A stretch of DNA of 64,000 nt. Source: Pogonophryne albipinna (lineage: Eukaryota > Chordata > Actinopteri > Perciformes > Artedidraconidae). The position numbers and the translations under genes were made by a program. This document shows, one piece after another, positions 11,720 to 25,029 of this stretch. The notes under the pieces were generated by a model. That model was not told the DNA's origin, ran no database searches, and was given only the letters and a program-made list of their open reading frames with translations. Where the stretch lies: NCBI GenBank assembly GCA_028583405.1, contig CM053249.1:40760999-40824998 (forward strand). Direction: 5' to 3'. Position 1 is the first letter of the stretch; each line of letters opens with the position of its first letter.

Positions 11720-12379
11720 CAGTGGCGGCTCCAGAGTATTTGTGTTGGGTAATCTATGGTAGGGCTAACCCATACAGTGGTGGGGCTCAAGTCAGTATTT
11801 GCAATGTAATTACATACACGCTCCCCTTGACAGTGAAACGCCACGCGTGAGGTTTAGATTATTTCCCTGTCTCAATCCAAATTGAACTGTATGATATAAA
11901 AAGGCACATTTGTCTTGTAGTAAATAAAAAGGGCGACCTGGAGCCAATCCTGCAATTTCTCCACAGGTGAAAGAGTTGACATGCTGAAAACCCAACACCT
12001 GCAGGGGGGTCTGAGGGGATCGACATCGATTCTTGATTTCTATCAACACGTAATGTTGTATCGATGTATATAGAGATGTACTCATAGACTGTATATATAA
12101 AGGATGTACAGCAAAAGTATTCTCCGTCGGGACTTCCTGCAACAACACCACGCCGTTATCTTGATTCTGATTGGCCAGAAGACATTATCAAATATGTTCT
12201 ATTGAGAAGACGATCACTACGTGACAAAACCTTCAAAACCGTTTCTCGTCTTCGGTATTTCCAGACAAGTGACTTCTGAAATCAATCTTACTAACTGCTG
12301 TCTGTGCAATTTACTCCCTACATTGACAGGGACCACAGTTCAAAGTTACTAGTAACCATTTAGTCTCTACTATTGTGCA

Positions 12380-15300
12380 TCAATTGACAAGCCATACATG
12401 GTTAATTTTCTCTTGAAGGCATACAGTATTTAAGCCACCTTCATAACTCAACAGACCAGATAGCCAAATATAAGGGATTAGTGTACCGACTAACAGAACT
12501 AAACAAGATAATAATAGCAATAATAATAATAAAATCAAAATAATAATACTAAAACAATACAAAGACAACAAATTAACATAAATACATAATAAAGAGGAAG
12601 GGGGGGGGGTGTCCATCAATCAGTAGCCAAAAATGCGAGAGATTGGAGGAAGGTTAAGAAGGGTTGCCACTTAGTGTAAAACATAGAGGTTCTGCCTCTT
12701 AATGAATACTTAATTTTCTCCAATTTTAGCATTGGAAGGAGCTTTTTTGGATTTCCAGTGAAGAAGAAGAAGTCGTCTTGCCAATAACGAAGTAAATGCC
12801 AGAATATCTAATTGCCCCGAGTTGTATCTGTTGTAATCTTTTGGCAAATATGGCAATATGGGGACAGACTTTCACAGTGAGTGAGAGTATTTTTGAGATA
12901 TCCTCAAAAAACTTCTGCCAAAAGGAAAACACTAATGGAGAAGAACATATGGGATAGGTTTTCAGGGAGAGGCTTGACATTTGTCACAGATGTCAATAAC
13001 AGTGGGATATATTTGTGACAATCCTGCCTTTGAGAAATGAACCCTGTACAGCACCTTGAACTGTGTGAGAGTGAGACGAGCACAGGATGAACTCGTATGA
13101 ATCCTGTTAAGAGCAGTGTCCCACCAGTGATCACCCAAGCTCACACCTAGCTCAGCCTCCCAGGCAGCCTTAATTTTAGTGGTGTGTGAGCTGTCATCGG
13201 TCAGGAGTTTGTTATATATTTTTGAAATAAGTGACTTTTGAAGGGGATCGGAACAAAGAAACTCATCCCATATTTGATTAGGGGGTAGAGAGGGAAAGGA
13301 TGGAAACAGGGATTTGGTACAGTGTCTAATTTGAAAATAACGAAAAAGGTGAGATGTTGGGAGTTCAAATTCCCTTGATATATCAGTAAAACTACGAAAG
13401 GTATTATCCTTATAAAGCTCTCTAAAAGTCCTCAGGCCCTTCTCATGCCATACAGAGAAAGTGGGGTCAGATAAGGCAGGTCAGAATAAATGCTTTCCCA
13501 ATAAAGGAGCTAAAGTGGATGCAGAAGTAAACTTAAAATGCCTCCTAAATTGGTACCAGATTTTAAGAGTAGAACTCACAACAGGATTATTTGTATGTCC
13601 AGAGAGGTTGGTGGGAATGGAAGAGGTAAGTAGTGCCATAGCGGAGGATGAGCCACAAGACTGTGCCTCAAATCTACACCATGGAGGATGCACTGATTTT
13701 GACCAAAATGAAATCTTGTGTATGTGTGAAGCCCAATAATATAATTGGAAGTTCGGGAGAGACAGTCCAGCGTTAAGTCTACATCTTTGAAGAATAGATT
13801 TACTTATTCTGGGTGCCTTTCCATTCCATAAAAAGCCAGAAATAACCTGATCAAGAGTCTTAAAAAATTGTTTAGGTAGGAATAGAGGGAGACATTGGAA
13901 AAGAAATAGGTACTTAGGAAGAATGTTCATTTTAACCGTGTTAATTTTACCTATAAGCGCTAGAGGTAAACTCTTCCATCTTTGAAGGTTTGACTTGATT
14001 TTAGACATTAAAGGGGAGATATTGTCAGCGAAAAGGGAACTTAGTGTTCTTGTTACATTGATTCCTAGATACTTAAAGCCAGAGGGGCTCAATCTGAAGG
14101 GGACATCGAACTGGTTCAATTGTGATACCAGAGCGTTAACAGGATAACATTCGCTTTTGGAAATATTCACTTTGTAACCTGAGAATGAACCAAATTTCGT
14201 AAGAAAAGATAAAATTGCTGGTATAGAGTTACTGGGGCTTGAGACATACAACAATAAATCATCCGCGTACAGGGACAATTTAAATTCAATCCCCAGCCGC
14301 GATATCCCAGTGAAAATGGTTGAGGTCCTCAGATATATTGACAAAGGCTCTATGGCTAACGCAAAAAGCAAAGGAGATAGTGGACATCCCTGACGGGTTC
14401 CTCTGGATAAAAGTAATATAAGGAGATTGAACGCCATTAGTGGAAATACTAGCTTGTGGGGATGTATAAAGAAGGCGTATCCATGAAATAAATATATCAC
14501 CCAGCCCAAATTTACTCAGTACAGTAAGTAAATAGTCCCACTCAACCCTATCGAATGCTTTTTCTGCATCAAGTGAGATCACTACTTCAGGGGTCGTAGC
14601 GGTGTTTTTGGAGTAGATAATATTTAAAAGGGTGCGGACATTGTAAAATAGTTGACGTCCCTTTATAAATCCTGTTTGTTCTTCAGAAACTATGGTTGGG
14701 AGAATATTTTCTAATCGACGTGCCAAAGCCTTAGCAAGTATTTTCGCATCCACATTTATTAAGGAAAGTGGCCTATAAGAGCTGCAGAGATCCGGATCTT
14801 TGTCTTTTTTTAAAAGCAGACTTATGGAGGCTTGTCTTAAAGTGAGAGGAAGAGAACCATTCCGCAGAGATTCCTTATACACCGAGTGTATTAATGGGGC
14901 CAATTTAGATTTAAATCTTTAAACAAATTCTACTGGGAATCCATCAGGGCCAGGAGCTTTTTTATTTTGCATGTTATTTATAGCGAGGGAGATCTCATTT
15001 GAGCTTAATGAAGAATCAAGTTCTTTTGAAACACCAGGACCTATAGTAGGGAAATTGAGATTGTCAAAGAAAGCGCCCATCTCAGAAGTGTTGGATGGCG
15101 ATTCAGACTTGTATAGAGAAGAATAGAATGAGCCAAAGACTGAGTTAATGGTACTAGGATCGGTATGCACCGTGCCTGATGAATCTTTTATCTGGAGGAT
15201 TATACGTGAGGCTGCCTGACGACGCAATTGGTGGGCCAAAAGACGGCTCGCCTTATCACCATACGTTGAACGTGAGCGTAAAAGAAGGCGCTCTGCATCA

Positions 15301-16397
15301 GTAGTTGTTATGAGATCAAATTCCGCCTGTAATTCAACTCGATCTTTGTGTAAATTGGGAGAGAGACAAATGGGTAATTGCTGATCTATTTTTTTTATCT
15401 TGCACGATATATCTTTAATTTTGGCAGAACGAGTTTTATTTAACTGCACAGAATAAGAGATGATTTGGCCCCGTAGGTAGGCTTTTAATGATTCCCACAG
15501 CAGAGTACAAGAGATGGGTTCATTGTCGTTTTGATTGTTTGTAATAAAATCATCAATTGAAGTTGCAATAAATGTATTAAATTTGTCATCTGACAACAGC
15601 AAAGTATTAAACCTCCACGGCGTTGAGTATCGTGGTTGTGGTGAAATCCAAATATCCAGAGAAAGAGGAGCGTGGTCGGAAATTACAATAGGGTGATATT
15701 TAACTGACGACACTTTGGTAATAAGTTTGGCATCGATGAAGAAATAATCAATTCGAGAAAAGGATTTGTGCATATGAGAAAAGAAGGAATATTCCTTAAT
15801 GCGGGGGTTATAGAATCTCCAGGGGTCAACGCAGCCGTTCTTGGACATGAAGTCAGAAAGAGTTGTTGACATGAGTGATGCGGTCAGCGTTTTAGGAGAA
15901 GAACGATCTAGACTGGGATCGACAACGAGGTTCATATCCCCTCCAAATATAAGCAGGTTATTATGCAGTGACGGAAGACATTCAAAAAGCTTGTTCATGA
16001 AGTGTGGGTTATCAAAATTTGGAGCATAAATATTGACTAACAATACAGGAACATGAAACAGCGTGCCTGAGATCATTAAATATCTGCCATTGTCATCCGC
16101 TATACACTTGGAAGATGTGAAATTAACAGACTTACCAATTAAAATGGCAACCCCTCTGGACTTAGAGTTGAAGTTTGAATGGAACACCTCAGAAACCCAT
16201 GGACACTTAAGCCTGACCTGGTCTGTGGAGCGCACATGGGTTTCAGGTAGAAACATTATGTCTGCATTAAGTCGTTTCAGATGAGCAAATACCCTGGATC
16301 TCTTCAAGGGGCTCCCCATACCTTTAATGCTCCAGCTTACAAACTTCACTGGTGAGCCAGTAGGAGCCATTCCTAAATTGCTAGTATTGGTGGACAT
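12380..16397 (-). pseudogene. L1/Tx1-like LINE ORF2 (endonuclease plus reverse transcriptase), broken
   Basis: The start MSTNTSNLGMAP lies at 16397. An apurinic endonuclease domain follows (FVSWSIKGMGSP, PETHV, GDMN, SDHAPLSLDIW) to about 15650. The reverse transcriptase has KKAPGPDGFPVEF, SYRPLSLINVDAKI, DAEKAFDRVEW, GTRQGCPLSPLLF and the catalytic LYADDLLLY. A C-terminal region with a cysteine-containing end (CDKCQASP) runs to about 12700, and the 3' UTR reaches about 12380. A stop at 14919 splits endonuclease and reverse transcriptase, and a frame change near 14400 lies before the YADD block. The domain order and the companion ORF1 at 16787-17698 identify an L1-clade element. It is not autonomous in this state. 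Confidence 0.9.
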
Positions 16398-16786
16398 TTA
16401 CTGAGGACTTTCTATAAAGAGAGAACTAACTATGAAGCACCACTCCGAAAGAGACATAGAGGGAAACAAAGCAATAGAAAAAAAAAAAAAAAAAAAAACA
16501 CTCAGTAAACAATCCCAGACCCTCCCACCCATCCCATAGCACTTACATCGACCCCATCCCCAAACGATGAAGAACCCAGTGCTAACTCCACAAGGAGTCA
16601 AATTCCTATGGCTAACAGCTTGTGACCTAATAGTGAAAGCTAAACTTAGGTAAACTTAGGTTAAGCTCCTGCAAACTTGAGATTGATATAGAGCAAGTAA
16701 CTTATAACCAGATCAACTTCCACATACAGAGAACTTGGTGTATGGATTTAAGTAAAATAAAGAGTAAATAATTGTTCCAGAGGTGT

Positions 16787-17698
16787 TCACCATGGTGTGT
16801 TAAGAGATCCCTTACTTGACCAGTGTCTTAATGAATGTCTCAGCGTCATCCGGTGAATTAAACTGCCTCTCGGTGCCGCCATGGGTAATGCGGAGTCGCG
16901 CTGGGTAAAGCAGACCAAACGGCGGACGTCATTGAAGGCAGCACGGGCACGGGCTGTCCTCGAGGTGTGGTCAGGGAATATGGAGACGACAAAGTCACCG
17001 ATCTTGATCCGTTGTTGGGCTCTGGCTCTCCGCAAGATATCAGCACAGTCCGCATGGTAGTGAAGTCGGGCAATTACTGTATGGTGCGGGGGCGCTCGCC
17101 AGGTCTCGGCTTCGGCTGGAGGGTGCGGTGGGCGCGGTCCAGAAGTGGCTCTTTCTCCAGCTTAAAAGCCTCTTTAAGCAGAGTGGAAATAGTGGCAGTT
17201 GTGTTAGTGATGGTTGTTTCTTCCGGTACACCCACGATCCTTACGTTGTTACGCCGTGATCTGGCCTCGAGATCTTCGCACTTATTATCCACTCTCTCCA
17301 GTTCAGCGGACAGGTGCTCCACTTTAGCCTGGAGGCTGCAGTGTAGAGATGTCATCAGTGCAGGTCGAGAGCGAAGTTTCCATTTCCCCTACGGTAGATT
17401 TCAGGGCACTCACATCAGACTTGATATTCGTAATACTGACACTTAAATCCGCCATCACTGTTTGTAGCTCTGCCTTGTGGATGATAAGTTGTCCTTCAGG
17501 GCCTCATGGAGCTCATTTTTAAAAACAGCCGCCATCTCAGTACGGAGTGAAGCGAGCATCTCCTCCTTGAAATCGGGGGGACAGCGGGCCCCGCAGCTCT
17601 GCTGCGAAGAGAGGCGAGGATGCAGCGTGGGGAGCAGGCCTCTGAGACGGGGCGGACGAATTATTCGTACTTTTGGCTTTAAAAGGCATTTTGGTCAT
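16787..17698 (-). pseudogene. L1-like LINE ORF1 (nucleic-acid chaperone), broken
   Basis: The start reads MTKMPFKAKSTNNSS at 17698. A stop follows after about 53 codons and there are further frame changes. The middle section LEARSRRNNVRIVGVPEE is the classic L1 ORF1 (Transposase_22) motif joining the coiled coil and RRM. The C-terminal domain follows with DFVVSIFPDHTS and ARAAFNDVRRL. An A-run at 16478-16498 lies between ORF1 and ORF2. Confidence 0.88.
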
Positions 17699-19089
17699 CA
17701 AAAAGTCGAGAATAAACTGTTAAATACTCTTACACCAAGAACTATCTCATAAATAATGTGCCTGTAATCACATTTCAGAGCATGTTGCAGGAGCCCCTAA
17801 AAGTTGCGTCTTACTCCATCGATCACTCAGCAAGTTCCCATTTTGCTTACTTTATCATCATTTTTGATGGTGGGACTAAGCCATTTATTGGTATGGCTGT
17901 AGTAGTCTACCCCAGTATACCCTGGCGCCGCCACTGAACATAATAATAAAACAATTAAAATGTTGTATTCAGCCCTGATTAAAACATGGGGCCCGCCCAT
18001 GACGCCGGGTCTGGACTGAAGCTGTGGCAGAGGAGTGGTTGTTGAGGGAGATGAAGTGGGATCTGTCGGAGAGGTAGGACTGGAGCCACCTGAGTGCAGT
18101 ACCTTCGATACCGATGTCCTGGAGTCAGGTAAGCAGGATGGTGTGGCTCACGGTATCGATGGCTGCACTCAGGTCGAGGAGGATGAGGATGTTGAGGGAA
18201 CCAGTGTCAGCAGAGGTGAGGAGGTCATTGGGTACTTTGATGAGGGCCGTTTCTGTGCTGTGGTGGGGACGAAAACCAGACTGAAGGGGTTCAAAAAGCT
18301 GGTTGGTTTGGAGATGGCGGTGGAGTTGTTTGGAGATAATGCGTTCTATTGTTTTTGAGAGAAAGGGGAGGTTGGAGATGGGACGGTAATTACTGAGGGA
18401 GGAGGGATCCAGACCGGGTTTCTTGAGGATGGGAGTGACAGCAGCAGTTTTGAAGGCAGATGGAACGGTTCCTTGGAACAGGGAGGAGTTGAAAAGGTTG
18501 ACAAGGTAGGGGCAGAGGACGGGGAGACAGGACTTCAGTAGAGGGGTGGATAGAGGGTCAAGGGAGCAGGTTGTGGGTTTGGAGGAGCTGATCAGTTTGA
18601 GTATTTCAGGCAGGGGCGGACTGGGGGGAAAAAGTGGCCTGGGGATTAATTGACAGACAGGCCCACTTAATGCGTGGCAGGTATCGGCCGGCCGGCTGGC
18701 CGGCGACGAAAGTATGTTACTTAACAAAAAACCTATGCATTTTATGTTATTTTGGACCATTATTCATATAGTAATCACATTACCTGAGCCCTTGAGTTGC
18801 CTAGAGCAAAATAGTTACAGCATATATTTAGTGATTTTAATGTTAACAGATCATTGATGCAATAACATTTTGACCCAATTTGCCTGACTTGACACATGGA
18901 ATAAAACATGGGCGTAGGAAGCATCCTCAATGTAGGTGAGACAATTTAACAGGGGGTGTAGGCAGGTGGTGGACCTCACCTCCTCTAGGGGGGTCCGGGG
19001 GCAAGTTCCCCCGGGAAGATTTTGTTTTAAATGTTGAAGTTAAATGCATCAATCTGGTGCACTTTGAGAGCAGCATTAGGGACTAAATC

Positions 19090-19380
19090 TATGGCAGTCA
19101 GTAGGGGCTTGGACTGTGAGCCGTAGGGTCGCCGGTTCAAGTCCCCGACCAGACCTATTTGGAGTGTGGACTTCTACTTGGAGAGGTCCCAGTTCACCTC
19201 CTGTCGTGGTGCCCTTGAGCAAGGCACCAGACATGTCCCTTCCCCCCTCACTCCCATTGCTCCGCGGGCGCTGTACAATAGCTGCCCACTGCTCCTAGTA
19301 CTAGACTCCTAGGATGGGTTAAAAGCAGAGAACTGTGTGCTCTGCATGTGTGACCATTAAAGAGGGTTTCATCCCTCCCA
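19090..19380 (+). mobile_element. tRNA-derived SINE
   Basis: A box A-like GGCAGTCAGTAGGGGCTTGG is followed by a box B-like GCCGGTTCAAGTCC and the core TGCCCTTGAGCAAGGCACCA typical of fish V-SINE-like families. The 3' end runs into a (TTC)n microsatellite. Confidence 0.75.
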
Positions 19381-19437
19381 ATTCTTCTTCTTCTTCTTCT
19401 TCTTCTTCTTCTTCTTCTTCTTCTTCTTCTTCTTCTT
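19381..19437. repeat. (TTC)n microsatellite
   Basis: Pure TTC triplets directly after the SINE body, possibly grown from its tail. Confidence 0.95.
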
Positions 19438-20132
19438 CAACACCCATATAAAACAGAACTGTAAACAGATTAACTTTTTCTTTCAACATTTATTTGAACA
19501 GCAAGTGGAGGCAAAAGTGACTGCACCCAAAACAATAAACCTGCTAGCTAACTAGCCTAAACTCAGTAACAGAATGTGGGAAACACGTTCTTCTCCACAG
19601 CCGTGCGACCTCTGAGTCAGACATCACTTCCCCCTTTTCTATCCTACGGGTACAGCCGTACAGCCACTCCCCCTGAACCCTGTTGTAACAACATAATAAA
19701 CTTTTTGGGGATGCAGCTTGGGATGTGAGGACATGGCTTAGAAAAGGCGTGTCGCCTTCTGTCCTGCCAGTGTTGGCAGGACATTAATTAAAATGTCGAA
19801 CTCGGACTTCATTTTAAGGACATTTCGGCCAGGGGTGTAGAGCTATATTTGTTTAAGCACCGGATTGGCAAAACAGGAGAGTGTGTGCACCAGTCTGCCT
19901 TGATCTATGTATTCATGTCTGTGACTCTCACAGTATCTGCTGCCCGCAGCTGTTTTATAGAAGGAACACCTCCTTCACTTCATGAAATCTCTGCAGCACC
20001 AGGAGGCAGCGGGAGGGTTAACTCAGCCTCTGAGAAGAGGAGCGTGCCGTGCCTTTCACGCACCGCCTTCACTGTGTTTACCTTCAGAATCATTAGAAAG
20101 GCTAAAGAGCGGTGTGGCTGATGTGTTTTAAC

Positions 20133-20141
20133 CACACACAC

Positions 20142-20184
<43 letters not shown>
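20133..20184. repeat. (CA)n microsatellite
   Basis: Perfect CA dinucleotide run. Confidence 0.95.
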
Positions 20185-20186
<2 letters not shown>

Positions 20187-22000
20187 TTAAATGCAGACTT
20201 TTGTTCCTCCATGTTACGTTTTTTTTTTCAAACGCTCCCCTTTTTGGTCCATCTGCGCGGTTTTGTGCGCTGCGATGATTCGGCTGTACCTTTAGTAATG
20301 AATATTAAATGTTGTGAGGAAATCTTTCCACCAATAATTCCAATAAGTAATCCAAAATGTATTCACGGTTTACGAAAGTAACTGTAATCAGATTACTCGT
20401 TTTTCAAATGTAACGCGAGCTGAATACAGTTACTTGATTTTTGTATTCTGATTACGTAACACCGTTACATGTATTCCGTTACAACCCAACCCTGGCCACA
20501 CCCCACTGGGCTGGGCTGGGCCGGAACACTTACAAATGTGGGCCGGCAGGATTTAGGTAAGCAAAAAAAAAAAAGGGAGTGGCCGGAACACTTACAAATG
20601 TGGGCCGGTAGGATTTAGGCCCACACACAGCACCGGCCCACCGGGGAAACTCCCGGTATTCCCAATGGCCAGTCCGCTCCTGATTTCAGGGGAGGGTAAC
20701 CAGAGTGAACTGGGAGAGGCGGCCGTGGGGAGGAGGGCTCGGGAGGTCCAGGGAGATGGGGGGAGAAATTGTGGCGGTGGATGCTGGGGGAGATGTTTGT
20801 GTGTCAGATGCAGCGGATAGGGAGAGATTAATGGCAGTAATTTTGTCAGAGAAAAACTGGAGGAATGAACTGCATAAAGTGGAAGTGGAGGAAGGGAGGG
20901 TGTCAGCACGGGGTTTGAGGAGCTTGTTGACGGTGGAGAAGAGGGTCCTGGGGTTATGGGAGGGGTCGGTAAAGATGGTGGAGAGGTAAGCAGTTTTTGC
21001 GGCAGTCTCTGTAGGTAGTGAGATGGAGTTTATAGGATTCATGGTGAACTGTGAGGGATGATTTCATGGTTAGGCGTTCAAGCTGGCGGCCGGTTTGCTT
21101 CAGCTTACGGAGTGCAGGGGTGAACCAGGGTGAGGAGGTTTTAAAAGTGACATTTTTCCTTTTGAGGGGGGCCAGGCTGTTGAGGGAGGTGAGTAGGGTG
21201 GAATTAAGGTGGTTGAGTTGTTCATCGGGTGAGCTGAGGTTCGAGTCCAGGGGGAGAGTAGAGGACAGCAGGTCGGAGAGGTGCTGGGGATCAACAGAGC
21301 ATAAATTACGGAAGGTGATGTTCCTGGATGGGGGGGGGGGGTGGTGAACTGTATGAGTTTGTGGTCAGAGAGGGGGAGGGGCAGGGGTGGAGGTCGAGTA
21401 CTGGGAGGTTGTTGGAGCAGACAAGGTCAAGGATGTGCCCTTTATCATGGGTGGGGAAGGTGACATAATGGGTAATTGAGAAATTGTCCAGAAGGGAGGA
21501 GAATTCAGAAGCGAGTTTGCAGGTGGGGGAGTCCATGTGGATGTTGAGGTCGCCGAGGAGTAACAGACGTGGGGAGAGGGATGAAGCAATGGTGAGGAGT
21601 TCAGTGAGATCAGAGAGGAAGGAGGGGTGCGGTTTGGGGGGGCGGTAAATGAGGATAACTGTCAGTGAGGGAGGGGCTTTGAAGGCGAGGAATTTGAAGG
21701 ATGGTACTGAGGGGAGGGTGAGTTCTGTAGTCCGGATGTTATGGTTGTAGATGACAGCCAGCCCACCACCACGGCGTGAGGGGCGGGGTTTAGTGATGTA
21801 ATTAAAACCAGGGGGGGATGTTTGATTGAGTGAGAATAAGTCATTGGGTTGTTGCCAGGTTTCAGTGAGCAGAAAGAAGTCGATGGATTTGTCCAGAATT
21901 ATTTCGTGGAGGATGTGGGCTTTATTGTTAAGTGACCGGATATTGAGGAGGGCAAAATTGGTCAAGTGGCGGGTTGAAGGGGTGGTGGCAGGCTGGAGAG

Positions 22001-23155
22001 GTATGAGGTTGGCCAGGTTAGCAGCGCGGGGGTGGGCACGAGAGGGGGGGCAGTGGAGCAGAGGAGGGGGGCTTGATGGTGTACTTCTTATAACATGGCA
22101 TGGTGTTACATATCAACATGTTTAGTCTCTGGTCTGGCTAGAAATGCAAAGTCACTCACCTTAGAGCACTGTCTTATGAGATACTTAGCTTAGAAATCCG
22201 ATTTTTGGAAAACTTCAAAACTGTTGTGAAACACATGTACTCATGTCATCCAACTTTTTTTTTCAACCAACTATGCTAACATTAGAAACTGTAAAATCTC
22301 AATATTTACAATATCAGAACTTTTTCAACCAACTATTCATTATAAATGTAAAGACAGGGGGAGCAGTGCCATGGTCTTTGTCTGTCTTCCAAGACAGTGG
22401 GTCTGGCTGCTGTGTAGGTGGGGGTGATGGTGCATGGGCTGCTAGTGGCTGTGTCGGAGGGAGGTAGGTGGGATTGTCCCGGGTTGATGCTGGTGGCTGT
22501 GTGGGAGGTACGGGTGCTAGGCGAGACTTCTTTGCTGGCTGGGTTGATCGTGATGGCTGTGGTGGAGGCCTTTGTACCGAGGTGTATCTTAATCTTGTGG
22601 CAGGCACAGATGGAGGTGGAGGTGTTACCGAATAAAATGTGGGACGAACAACTGGTGATATTCTATAATGGTAGGCAGATGTATCAGGGGCATGGCCTTT
22701 GTCGAATTACCAGAAAATACACATTTCGATCGCTTCTTCTGTCGTTTACATACATCTTTTGGTATATTTGGCTGGATAGGAACACTTTGATGCACATTCA
22801 GTACCAGTGTGTGAGGTTGTGGTTGCGATGCCGATATGCGGACGCGTACAGCGAGGACTACAAAAAGACACATGGTGACTGGTATGTCTGTTCAAAACAT
22901 TGCAAGCTTGAATAAATCATTTAAACCATTTATTTTTGCCAGACTTATTACTGAATATCATTCTTAATGTGATACCAAGTCCATCTGAGACCTGTGTACA
23001 CCTTCAGACAGCCTCCAAGTGAAGCACACGTTGTTTACTCACAGTTTGAAAGCAGCGTGGAGAAGTCTTCAGCTGTGATACAACTTATGTGGCTTGTTCT
23101 TGTTGTCAGTCTTATATTTGTATCATATATCGTTATTAATATGATTTCGAGTTGA
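22001..23155. other. Unassigned stretch between two LINEs
   Basis: A G-rich segment at 22370-22640 gives a proline- and alanine-rich frame on the minus strand. At 22640-22915 a short frame on + ends with YVCSKHCKLE. Neither matches a family I know, and no splice structure is convincing. Inner remains of LINE A (5' UTR) may reach about 22120. Confidence 0.45.
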
Positions 23156-25029
23156 TTTGAGTCCCGTCTAGCAATATGTTGTGGTCAACAGTATCAAACG
23201 CAGTGCTGAGATCTAATAATAGCCTACTAACACTGATATTCTGCCACTGTCCGTGTTTAAATGGATGTCATTTAAGACCTTAACAAGAGCAGTCTCAGTG
23301 CTGTGGTTTGGTCGAAAGCCTGACTGGAACACATAGAAACCGTCATTTAAAAGCATGAAATTACTCAACTGTTGAAAAATAACTTTTTCAATAAATTTAC
23401 TTAAAAAGGAAGGTTTGATATTGGCCTGTAATTGTTCATTACTGATGCATCTAGATTATTCTTTTTTAGGAGCGGTTTAATGACTGCAGTTTTCAGGGCC
23501 TGTGGAAAAATACCTGAGTGGAGAGACTTGTTTACTATATGAAGTAGATCTAAGGCCAAGCAATGAAAAACATCTTCGAAAAATCCTGTTGGAATAATAT
23601 CAAGGCAGCAGGAGGGGGATTTCAGAAGTTGTATAATGTCCTCTAGGTTTTTATCATTAATCTGATGGAATTGTGTCATGATGTCTGAATTGACTTTAGG
23701 TGGACATAGGGACAACACATTTGCTGTACCTGATGCAGAGGCACTGACTGATTGTCGAATTTGCATGATTTTGTCAGTGAAGAAGGAGGCAAATTCATTG
23801 CAGGCCCTGGTGGATAGAAATGCATATGCTACTGACACTGGGGGGTCTGTCGACGGTAGCAAACAAGGCACGTGAGTTGTTTTTATTTTTGGTAATGATG
23901 TCAGAGAAGAACGACTGTCGTGCCTTTTTTAATTCCTGATTATAGACGCTGAGTCTCTCTTTATATATTTCCAAGTGAACTTGGTGATTTGTTTTTCTCC
24001 ACCTGCGTTCAGCTTTTCTGCACTCAGTTTTTGCTGTTCTCACAGTCATGGTTTTTCTCCATGGAGATATTATCTTGCTAGATACTTCCTTTTTTTTATG
24101 GGAGCAATGGTATCCATGACATTTGTTAGTTTAGAATTACAAATGATCTACTAACTCATTTACAGAGAAGTTAGCATGGGTAATTGAGAGAGAAAAAATC
24201 TGTCGGAATAATATCAAGACAGCAAAAATCTGAGCAAAATTTGAGCAATCTGTGCATTTCCAGATAATTGACGTCTAGCGGTTACCTCGTTCTTAACAAT
24301 TGTTTGGACGGAAATAGGGGTGTGCCCCTTATTGTCTGTCGGACCCTTCACATGCTGAGTCAGCTCATAATTATCGATAACACAAAACAGTTCTTTAGCC
24401 CCTCTGTCCTGGGGGTTGTCAACATGGATATTAAAATCACCAACAATGAGGAGACGGTCAAAGTCAATACACACTATAGACAGCAGTTCAGTAAAATCAT
24501 CAAAAAAGCTTGCATAGTATTTGGGTGGTCTATAGATATTTAGGAACAGAGCTCGAGAGGAGCATTTCAGCTGAAGGGCCACATATTCAAAAGAAGCAAA
24601 GTTCCCATACATAGTCTGCTTGCATTAAAATAAATCATTAAACAAAATAGCTACTCCACCCCCTTTCTTATGCAGTCTTGCCTGACTCATAAAACTAAAG
24701 TTGGGAGGGGCTGATTCTATAAGAGCTGTGCTGTTATTTTGGTCTAACCAAGTTTCAGTTAAAAACATAAAATCCAGATTGTGCTTGGTGATAAAATCAT
24801 TGATTAAAAATGATTTACCTGCTAAAGACCTGACATGTAATAAAGCCAGTTTAAGTGTGTTCGATATACTGTCACTCTGATTGTTTTTGATAAACCTTGG
24901 AGTACGTGGAATAACTGTTACATTTGATAAATGTAAACAGATGCTTTTGGATTTTCTGTTTTTAACCTGAGTCACCAACCTTCTGTGTATGTTGGTTATA
25001 ACAGAAATGGGTCGCTGCACTGGCATATA

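Larger units (their letters stand above)
11720..17936. mobile_element. hAT-type element (CAGTGGCGGC ends) with nested L1
   Basis: The left end CAGTGGCGGCTCCAG and right end CTGGCGCCGCCACTG are inverted. Both flanks carry the identical 8-bp target duplication AACATAAT (11712-11719 and 17937-17944), the hallmark of hAT transposition. Nearly all the interior is an L1 retrotransposon inserted later. A 150-bp piece near 12105-12260 matches a module found at 58300-58415. No hAT transposase is visible. Confidence 0.88.
18611..20682. mobile_element. hAT-type non-autonomous element (CAGGGGCGGACTGG ends)
   Basis: The left end CAGGGGCGGACTGG and right end CCAGTCCGCTCCTG are inverted. The identical 8-bp target duplication ATTTCAGG flanks both sides (18603-18610 and 20683-20690). 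It sits inside the reverse-transcriptase region of LINE A, so it is younger. Inside are a SINE (19090-19380), a (TTC)n run, a (CA)n run and, near 20340-20480, sequence like another hAT end (AACTGTAATCAGATTACTCG). Confidence 0.9.
17990..22000 (-). pseudogene. L2/CR1-like LINE A, split by a hAT insertion
   Basis: The 5' part (21965 down to about 20700) encodes an endonuclease: FALLNIRSLNNKAH, LTETW, YRPPKPHPSFLSD, LLGDLNIHMD. The 3' part (18600 down to about 17990) encodes reverse transcriptase: [47 protein letters not shown]. The two halves are separated exactly by the hAT element at 18611-20682. Frame changes and stops show it is dead. The motifs fit the L2/Maui-like branch of CR1-group LINEs in fish. 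Confidence 0.85.
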
